Assembly: GCA_016935015.1 (NCBI GenBank)
Contig: JAFGRT010000158.1
Coordinates: 1-59,992, forward strand
Length of the DNA: 59,992 nt
Direction: 5' to 3'
From: Acidobacteriota bacterium
GTDB lineage: Bacteria; Acidobacteriota; JAAYUB01
Below are positions 54,466 through 59,992 of the stretch, piece by piece. The notes under the pieces are model-generated. The model did no database searches and had not been told where the DNA came from. It saw nothing but the letters and a program-made list of their open reading frames with translations. A program made the translations under genes and the position numbers. How positions within the stretch are numbered: position 1 is the stretch's first letter; the number at the start of each line of letters is the position of its first letter.

Positions 54466-55362
54466 TCAGTTCCAGCAGGCGCCCAAGGCAATGGAGCGCA
54501 GCTTGGTTTCGGCGTCATCGGCCCGGCTCAGCAGGACGATGGGCACACGGGCGCCGACAATGAGTCCGCCCACCCGGGCCCCGGCCAGATAGATGAGGGC
54601 CTTGACGAAAATATTGGCGGTAGAGATTTCGGGCACGACGAAAATGTCCGTCCGACCGGCCACGGTACTCGTCACACCCTTGATGCGGGCCGCTTCGACA
54701 CTGAGGGCGATGTCCATGGCCAGGGGTCCTTCCACGTCGGCCTCCACAAACGGCGTCGCCGACTGCTCCTTGACCAGACGGTCATAATCCAGTGTTTCCT
54801 CCATTTTGGGATTGACCTTCTCCATGGCCGACAGCAGCGCCACGGCCGGACGCTCCACGCCCAGCTTGTGGGCCAGCTCCACGGCGTTGCGGATGATGTC
54901 CTTGCGGGTATCGAAATCAGGGCGGATGTTGAGACCGCCGTCCGTGACCAGCATCAGCCGGTCGTAGGCGGCCATTTCCATCACCGCCACGTGGCTCAGC
55001 ACCCGGCCGGTCCGCAGGCCGGTCTCGCCGTCCAACACGGCTTTCAGCAGGGTCGGCGTGTCGGTCTTGCCCTTCATCAGCAGATCGGCCCGGCCGTCGC
55101 GTACCAGGGCGATGGCCCGCTGCACGGCCGGCACCGGCTCCGGCGCGTGCTCGAACGTCATCAGGTCAGCGGGGATATCGTTGGCCACTGCCAGTTCCTT
55201 CATCTTGTTGGCATCCCCCAGCAGGATCACGTCACAGATCCCCTGGCGGCAGGCATCGGCGCAGGCCAGCAGGATGGACGCCCCTTCCGCTCCGGGCACC
55301 ACCAGCGTTTTGCGCGGCTTGTGGCGCACTTCCCGGAAGAGTACCGCGAATGTACGGATCAT
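54466..55362 (-). CDS. ptb: Phosphate butyryltransferase
   Basis: The product is 298 residues from the second ATG, which has the better spacing from AAGGAGG. It exchanges the CoA of butyryl-CoA for phosphate. The PTA/PTB fold motifs are GAEGASILLACADAC, DLLMKGKTDTPTLLKAVLD and the C-terminal VGGLIVGARVPIVLLSRAD. It works with buk to make ATP from acyl-CoA. Confidence 0.93.
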   Translation of the reverse strand: MIRTFAVLFREVRHKPRKTLVVPGAEGASILLACADACRQGICDVILLGDANKMKELAVANDIPADLMTFEHAPEPVPAVQRAIALVRDGRADLLMKGKTDTPTLLKAVLDGETGLRTGRVLSHVAVMEMAAYDRLMLVTDGGLNIRPDFDTRKDIIRNAVELAHKLGVERPAVALLSAMEKVNPKMEETLDYDRLVKEQSATPFVEADVEGPLAMDIALSVEAARIKGVTSTVAGRTDIFVVPEISTANIFVKALIYLAGARVGGLIVGARVPIVLLSRADDAETKLRSIALGACWN

Positions 55363-55380
55363 CATTCCTCCTTGTGAATA

Positions 55381-57813
55381 TTACTCCATGCGGTATGATT
55401 TCATGGTATCGGCGAACTGCTGCAGGCGGTCATTGACCAGCCGGTTGATGGTATTTTCCGGCCAGACGCCGGCCTCCGTCAGGTCACCGGCCGGCCGGCC
55501 GGTCAGCAGCTCGATCCCCTCATCAATGGTGGCGATGGCGTAGATATGAAACTTCCCTTCCTTGACGGCGGTGATGATCTCCTCGCGCAGCATGAGGTCC
55601 TCCACATTCTGCACCGGGATGATGACGCCCTGGGTGGCGGACAAGCCCCGGGCGGCGCACACGTCGAAGAAGCCCTCGATCTTTTCGTTGACCCCGCCGA
55701 TAGGCTGGATCTGTCCCTTCTGGTTGACGGAGCCGGTCACGGCCAGGTCCTGGCGGATGGGCACATCGGCCAGGGCCGACATCAGGGCGTACACTTCGGT
55801 GGAAGACGCGCTGTCGCCGTCGATGCCGCTGTAGGACTGCTCGAAACAGAGTGAGGCATTCATGCTCAGCGGTTTGTCCTGGGTGTAGCGGGAGCGCAGG
55901 AAATGGGTCAGGATCAGGACGCCCTTGTCGTGGGTCCGGCCACTCATCCGGGCTTCGCGCTCGATGTTGATGATGCCGGCCTGCCCCACCGAAACCTCGG
56001 CGGTGATGCGCGTCGGTTTGCCGAAGGAATAATAGCCCAACTGATAGACGGACAATCCGTTTACCTGGCCCGCGACCGCACCGGACGTATCGATGAGGAT
56101 CAGGTTGTCGTCGATCATCTCCTGCAGTTTCTCTTCGGGCAGGTTGTCGCGGAACATCTTTTCCCGGTGGGCCTTTTCCACATGCTCCCGCTCCACCGCT
56201 TCGACGCCGTCCTTGTCGGCCCAGAAACTGGCTTCGCGCAGCAGATCGGCCACGTCCGAGAAACGGGTGGTGATCTTTTTCTGCCGGCCGGCCAGCCGGA
56301 TCGCCTGCTCCAGCACCGCCTTGATCCCTTCCCGGGAGAAGGGCAGGAGTTTGTCCTCATCACAAATCTTGTGCATCAGGGATGCAAAACAGGCCACGTT
56401 GTCGCGGGTGTTTTTCATTTCCGCATCGAAATCGGCCTGGATCTTGAATATTTTCTTGAAGTCCTCATCCATGAGGTAAAGCAGCCGGTAGAGTTCCTTG
56501 TCGCCGATCATCACCACCTTGAGATCGATATCGATGGGTTCCGGCTTCAGGTACCCGGCGCTGTAAAAATAGAACGGGTCCCACCCCTGGATGGATAATT
56601 TTGTGAATTTCAGGGTTCGTTTCAGGTTCTTCCAGACTTCCGGTTCCAGCAGGGCGTCGCGGGCGTTGATGACCAGATGGCCGCCGTTGGCGCGCAGAAT
56701 GGAGCCGGCCTTGATCCGGGTGAAATCCGATTGCACCGCTCCGCGGCGGTCGATGGTCCGCTCGATGGTCCCGAACAGGTTGGCATAGTTGGGTGTGGTT
56801 TCAATGACCACCGGCGCCCGCTTCATATCGGCGTTGTCCACGATGACGTTCACCTGGAAGGGCAAAAACGGGTCGGCCTTGGCTTCCGGTTTCATCATGG
56901 CGGCGAACACGTTGGTATCCTGTTGCTGTTTGGGCTGAAAGATTTCCAGGTTGTCCAGCACATAGGACTTGACCTCTTCCAGGTATTCGGCGACCCGTTC
57001 GAACGGGAGCTGATTCCGGATATCGCCCAGTAATTCCTCCAGGAACGGCTTGACGATGTTCCGCACCAGTTCCGTGTATTTATCGGCCAGTTCTTTCTGC
57101 AGGTTTTTCAGCGTCTTGGAGATTTCCATCATTTCGGCCACCAGCTCGCGGTGCCGTTCCTGCATCTCCGCCAGTTGTTCATCGGTGATTTTCTTTTCCT
57201 CCAGGGCGGTCTGCAGCTCCTTCATGTTCACCGGCTCGCTTTCCACCACCGGCAGGAGCTCCGGCCGCTGGATCTCGCCATACTGCATCTGCACCAGGGC
57301 GAAATTTTGCTTTTCCACTTTCTTTTCAAACTGGCTGACCATCTCCTTTTCCCGCTGCTGGGCCTCGCTCACCATTGCCTGCCATTGTTGCTTGAAGGCA
57401 TCGCTCTCCAGGATCTCGGGTAGGCTTTTCTGCAGTCGCTCGACCAGCTCCTCCATCTGCGTTTTCAGGCGGCAGCCGTTACCGGCGGGCAGCGACAGGA
57501 TCTTGGGCATGTCATTGTGCTTGAAATTGTTGACATAGCAGAGGTCGTTGGGAATTTTTCCGGGGTGATCCAATTCCTCGAGCAGGGATTTAATGGTGGT
57601 CATCTTGCCCGTGCCGGACAGACCGGTGACGAAAATATTGTATCCGATACTCTTCAGCTGCAAGCCGAGGCGGATGGCCCGCAAGGCCCGGTCCTGCCCC
57701 ACGATTTCCCGGCAAACGGGAATCTCACGGGTGCTCTCCCAGGGTACCCAGTTGTCGTTAAATCGGTAACGGAGCTGTTCCGTTTTTAAGCGGGTCTTTT
57801 TTTCCAGGGACAT
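55381..57813 (-). CDS. Lon-like AAA+ protease (LonC/YcbZ type)
   Basis: The protein has 810 residues with no N-terminal Lon substrate domain. Walker A is GLSGTGKM (64-71); a long coiled-coil insert (about 120-260) follows; the AAA+ part is incomplete by eye. The C-terminal protease has the Ser668-Lys711 dyad (GDSASS, VNEKIEG), 43 residues apart as in E. coli Lon. It degrades or processes proteins. It lies between acpS and ptb with 18-base gaps, an operon with no clear functional logic. Confidence 0.88.
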   Translation of the reverse strand: MSLEKKTRLKTEQLRYRFNDNWVPWESTREIPVCREIVGQDRALRAIRLGLQLKSIGYNIFVTGLSGTGKMTTIKSLLEELDHPGKIPNDLCYVNNFKHNDMPKILSLPAGNGCRLKTQMEELVERLQKSLPEILESDAFKQQWQAMVSEAQQREKEMVSQFEKKVEKQNFALVQMQYGEIQRPELLPVVESEPVNMKELQTALEEKKITDEQLAEMQERHRELVAEMMEISKTLKNLQKELADKYTELVRNIVKPFLEELLGDIRNQLPFERVAEYLEEVKSYVLDNLEIFQPKQQQDTNVFAAMMKPEAKADPFLPFQVNVIVDNADMKRAPVVIETTPNYANLFGTIERTIDRRGAVQSDFTRIKAGSILRANGGHLVINARDALLEPEVWKNLKRTLKFTKLSIQGWDPFYFYSAGYLKPEPIDIDLKVVMIGDKELYRLLYLMDEDFKKIFKIQADFDAEMKNTRDNVACFASLMHKICDEDKLLPFSREGIKAVLEQAIRLAGRQKKITTRFSDVADLLREASFWADKDGVEAVEREHVEKAHREKMFRDNLPEEKLQEMIDDNLILIDTSGAVAGQVNGLSVYQLGYYSFGKPTRITAEVSVGQAGIINIEREARMSGRTHDKGVLILTHFLRSRYTQDKPLSMNASLCFEQSYSGIDGDSASSTEVYALMSALADVPIRQDLAVTGSVNQKGQIQPIGGVNEKIEGFFDVCAARGLSATQGVIIPVQNVEDLMLREEIITAVKEGKFHIYAIATIDEGIELLTGRPAGDLTEAGVWPENTINRLVNDRLQQFADTMKSYRME

Positions 57814-57831
57814 ACCTGTTCCTTTCCTTGG

Positions 57832-58212
57832 TTAACAAAGTTCTAAAAGGACCACGGCCGCCGCGCTGGTGCGGGTATGGGACATGGTCAGGTGGATCCG
57901 GACGTTACCTTGCTCGGACAGGTGCTCGGCCAAGGCGCCCCGGCAATCCAAACGGGGCTGGCCGGTGGCGTCCCGCTTCACTTCCAGCTGCTGCCAGGAA
58001 AAGGGGGCCACCAGACCGGTGCCCAGCGCCTTGAACAGGGCCTCCTTGGCGGCGAAGCGCGCGGCGAAATGGACGGCCGGCCGGTGCTGGCGCGCGCAAT
58101 AGTCGATTTCGCCGGCGGTGAAGACCCGCTCGAAGAAACGCTGGTTCCCTGAATCCCATTGTCCTTGCAGCCGCTCTATGTCTATAATATCGACACCGAC
58201 TCCCACTATCAC
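57832..58212 (-). CDS. acpS: Holo-[acyl-carrier-protein] synthase
   Basis: The protein has 126 residues with a GTG start behind TGGAG. It moves 4'-phosphopantetheine from CoA to apo-ACP. VGVDIIDIERL (Asp8) and FAAKEALFKALGTG (Glu) provide the metal ligands, and LTMSHTRTSAAAVV closes the domain. It leads acpS-lon-ptb-buk. Its 5' end carries the promoter of the divergent pgeF gene. Confidence 0.93.
   Translation of the reverse strand: MIVGVGVDIIDIERLQGQWDSGNQRFFERVFTAGEIDYCARQHRPAVHFAARFAAKEALFKALGTGLVAPFSWQQLEVKRDATGQPRLDCRGALAEHLSEQGNVRIHLTMSHTRTSAAAVVLLELC
58159..58188 (+). promoter_or_regulatory. Promoter of pgeF inside acpS
   Basis: TTGTCC, 18-base spacer, TATAAT, within the first codons of acpS on the opposite strand, about 45 bases before the pgeF ATG. 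Confidence 0.5.
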
Positions 58213-58233
58213 GTCCGGCTCCAGGTGATCGGC

Positions 58234-59019
58234 ATGGCGTTTTATCCTTCGTATGGTAACAAGTTTCTCGCGCTGAAATCAACTCTATTCCCAGACGGGG
58301 AACTGGTGCACGGCTTCGGCACCCGGATCCGCTTTGACGAACCGACCGACCCGCCGGCCCCGGAGCGGGAGTGCCTGCAGGAGCTGGCGCCGGCCGCCGC
58401 CGGCGTGGCCTGGCTGCGGCAGATTCATTCCACCGCCGCCTGGCGGGTCACTTTGGCTGGCGGGGATCCCGTCTACCGGGCGGGGGACAACGACGCTGCG
58501 GTCGCTCATGAACCGCCTGAAGGAGATGCCCTGCTGACCGCCGCCCCCGGCATCGGACTGGTGGTCCGGACGGCCGACTGTTTTCCGCTGATTCTATTCG
58601 ACCCGCACCGGCGGGTGGCAGCCGTCGTCCATTCGGGCTGGCGCGGCACCCTGGCGCGGATCACCAGCCGGGTCATGGATCAGTTGATCCGGCGGTTCGG
58701 GGTTCGGCCGGCGGATATCCACGCCGCCGTGGGACCGGGTATTCAGGGTTGCTGTTATGAAGTGGATCATCGATTGGCGGACATGTACACGTCTGAATTT
58801 CCGGACACCATTCAGCCACCCGCAGGGCCGCGCTCCGGCCCCCGGCTGGATCTGGCCGCCTGCCTGCGGCGGACCCTGTTGGACGCCGGCGTGCCGGCCC
58901 GGCAGCAGGATTTTTGTCCCCTTTGCACGGCCTGCAATCCCCTGCTCTTTCACTCGTGGCGGCGCGATGGCCGGCAGGCGGGCCGGATGATTACGCTGGC
59001 TTTCCTCCCGGGCGGATGA
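58234..59019 (+). CDS. pgeF: PgeF/YlmD-type multicopper-like enzyme
   Basis: From MAFYPSYG the product is 261 residues. Zinc-site motifs are WLRQIHS, VRTADCFPLI and VVHSGWRGT. The family was called laccase-like but removes wrongly added amino acids from peptidoglycan precursors (PgeF) and has purine nucleoside activity. AGGTGA precedes the ATG. The upstream TTG at 58159 lies within the promoter and is unlikely. Confidence 0.88.
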   Translation: MAFYPSYGNKFLALKSTLFPDGELVHGFGTRIRFDEPTDPPAPERECLQELAPAAAGVAWLRQIHSTAAWRVTLAGGDPVYRAGDNDAAVAHEPPEGDALLTAAPGIGLVVRTADCFPLILFDPHRRVAAVVHSGWRGTLARITSRVMDQLIRRFGVRPADIHAAVGPGIQGCCYEVDHRLADMYTSEFPDTIQPPAGPRSGPRLDLAACLRRTLLDAGVPARQQDFCPLCTACNPLLFHSWRRDGRQAGRMITLAFLPGG

Positions 59020-59077
59020 AAACCGCGACGGTAGGAGTTCGGACGTTACGTTCGTGGCGAGAGACGATCGGCGGGTA

Positions 59078-59542
59078 TTATTTTTCGGGTGTCGGCCGGT
59101 TAAAGACCATCCGGCGCAGGCCATCTGCGAACAGCACTTCCATCTTGCCGGTGCTCAGGATCTTGCGCACCAGGCCCCGGCCGAATTTGGGATGCTCAAT
59201 GAGCTCTTTCTCCTGGAAGACACCCGTCATCAGGTACGGTTTGAACTGATCGGGTGCCGCTTCCTCCACGGCATTCTTCCATTCGGTCAGCAACGAGGGT
59301 GAGATCCGGGTGGCATCTTCCGTCTTGGCCGGTTGGGGGCTGGTCTTGCTCTTTTTGACGGCTTTCGCCTCTGTCTTCTTCTTGGGCGGATAGTACTTGT
59401 GGCTGCTCTCGCAAACGTTGCACTGCACCTTCTTGATTTCACCGTCCTGGATGGCCGTCACCGTGTGATTGGTCACTTCCTTGCATTTGGTGCAGCGCCC
59501 CTCGATCTCATCACCCAGCTTGATTTTCTTCTTTACTGCCAT
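59078..59542 (-). CDS. Zinc-ribbon protein with CarD/Tudor-like C-terminus
   Basis: The product is 154 residues from MAVKKKIK. A zinc ribbon (CTKC ... CNVC, residues 17-44) is followed by a lysine-rich linker (52-76) and a C-terminal module with HPKFGRGLVRKIL, resembling the Tudor-like fold of CarD or the UvrD C-terminus that binds RNA polymerase. A role in transcription is plausible but unproven. GGGAGG lies upstream of the ATG, and an extended -10 (TGCTACAAT, minus strand, 59579-59587) lies about 35 bases further up. Confidence 0.7.
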   Translation of the reverse strand: MAVKKKIKLGDEIEGRCTKCKEVTNHTVTAIQDGEIKKVQCNVCESSHKYYPPKKKTEAKAVKKSKTSPQPAKTEDATRISPSLLTEWKNAVEEAAPDQFKPYLMTGVFQEKELIEHPKFGRGLVRKILSTGKMEVLFADGLRRMVFNRPTPEK

Positions 59543-59689
59543 CTCCACGGACCTCCCTTGCATGGTAAATAAAGCCGTATTGTAGCATGAAAAACAGCCG
59601 GATGGCACATTTTTCCCCGCCCCGGTGACGCCATAAAACACTGCGAACATTCGGCCAAATTGGAATTCGGATTCCGTCGCGCCGTAGTG

Positions 59690-59695
59690 TATACT
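59690..59695 (+). promoter_or_regulatory. -10 box eight bases before the YprB-like ATG
   Basis: TATACT ends 8 bases before the ATG at 59704. No Shine-Dalgarno is present, so the mRNA may be leaderless. The -35 is weak. Confidence 0.4.
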
Positions 59696-59703
59696 GCTCC
59701 TGT

Positions 59704-59992
59704 ATGTCGGACCGCAAAGAGAAACTTCACCGCCTGCTCCAGTCCACAACCCGCCGGATCGTCGCCGGCTCCCCCGCGGCGCCGCCGGCATCCCCTTCGC
59801 CGGTCCGCACCGCTGCATCGTTCCCGCTCCCGGACATCCCGCTGCGGGAAAGTCGCTTCCCGTCGACACATCTCTTCGGCGCCTACCCTGTTGGCCGGGC
59901 GCGGCCGCTGCACCGGCATCTGCTCTGGCTGGCCGGACTGCCGCACGACATCATCTCCCCCGAAGGAGACCTTCTTTTTTTGGACACCGAAA
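59704..59992 (+). CDS. YprB-like ribonuclease H-fold protein, 3' end cut by window
   Basis: The frame is open from the ATG to the last base (96 codons). The N-terminal part has a basic helix (KEKLHRLL) and a Pro/Ala linker. The last visible residues, DLLFLDTE, match the start of the RNase H-like exonuclease motif (LFLDTETTG) of YprB. The domain itself lies beyond the window, so this is a provisional call. Confidence 0.6.
   Translation, partial: MSDRKEKLHRLLQSTTRRIVAGSPAAPPASPSPVRTAASFPLPDIPLRESRFPSTHLFGAYPVGRARPLHRHLLWLAGLPHDIISPEGDLLFLDTE

Noticed and set aside
58159-58233. Longer PgeF from TTG at 58159
   Set aside because: It would overlap acpS and the promoter; AGGTGA supports the ATG at 58234.

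Overview
The window is about 60 kb of GC-rich, densely coding bacterial DNA with 51 protein genes that I can support, two of them cut by the window edges. I see no rRNA, tRNA, CRISPR array, phage or transposon genes. The gene content points to a Gram-negative, peptide-using, probably fermentative or anaerobic bacterium: an OmpA-type outer-membrane protein, a prepilin peptidase, a periplasmic-type parvulin, tricorn and DPP-IV peptidases, phosphotransbutyrylase/butyrate kinase, carbamate kinase, and tungstate-type transport beside moaA. A relative of the Acidobacteriota would fit, but this is inference from content and I cannot test it.

Layout. 1-7.1 kb: the end of a tricorn-like protease, a shared terminator, then a four-gene minus-strand envelope cluster (VWA/solute-binding lipoprotein, XpaC-like protein, second solute-binding protein, TelA-like protein). 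7.3-11.8 kb: a UbiA-family prenyltransferase, divergent from a DUF2339/DUF3999 pair. 11.9-14.8 kb: FHA-PrsW fusion, DinB-like protein and tryptophan dioxygenase, followed by a non-coding heptamer-repeat region (15.0-15.2 kb). 15.2-19.9 kb: DHH phosphoesterase, ClpX-like ATPase, RlmI and an MFS exporter. 20.1-22.7 kb: two tandem small zinc-binding paralogues and a membrane glycosyltransferase. 22.8-26.3 kb: a minus-strand operon pyrB-pyrI-arcC-argF built around carbamoyl phosphate. 26.5-29.2 kb: prepilin peptidase overlapping a histidine kinase. 29.2-34.0 kb: a TIG-domain secreted protein and a 1216-residue OmpA/barrel/Ig-repeat protein behind a perfect sigma-70 promoter. 34.2-38.2 kb: M24 peptidase, methyltransferase, CNNM/CBS protein, sirtuin. 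38.4-41.2 kb: moaA and tungstate-type ABC genes without a binding protein. 41.3-48.9 kb: parvulin, BlaI-like regulator, nucleotidyltransferase, DPP-IV, degenerate kinase, CutA, FtsB-like protein and ADP-ribosylglycohydrolase. 48.9-53.3 kb: a kinase-like protein and NtrC-type regulator operon, divergent from dnaK. 53.4-58.2 kb: minus-strand acpS-lon-ptb-buk. 58.2-60 kb: PgeF, a zinc-ribbon protein, and the start of a YprB-like nuclease.

The strongest leads are the TelA/XpaC/VWA/solute-binding cluster, the sigma-54-type promoter with an upstream palindrome in front of dnaK next to a sigma-54 activator operon, three genes whose -10 boxes sit so close to the start codon that their mRNAs may be leaderless, the degenerate kinases, the tandem zinc proteins, and the heptamer-repeat region. 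Gene starts were chosen from Shine-Dalgarno sequences; functions rest on family motifs read by eye.
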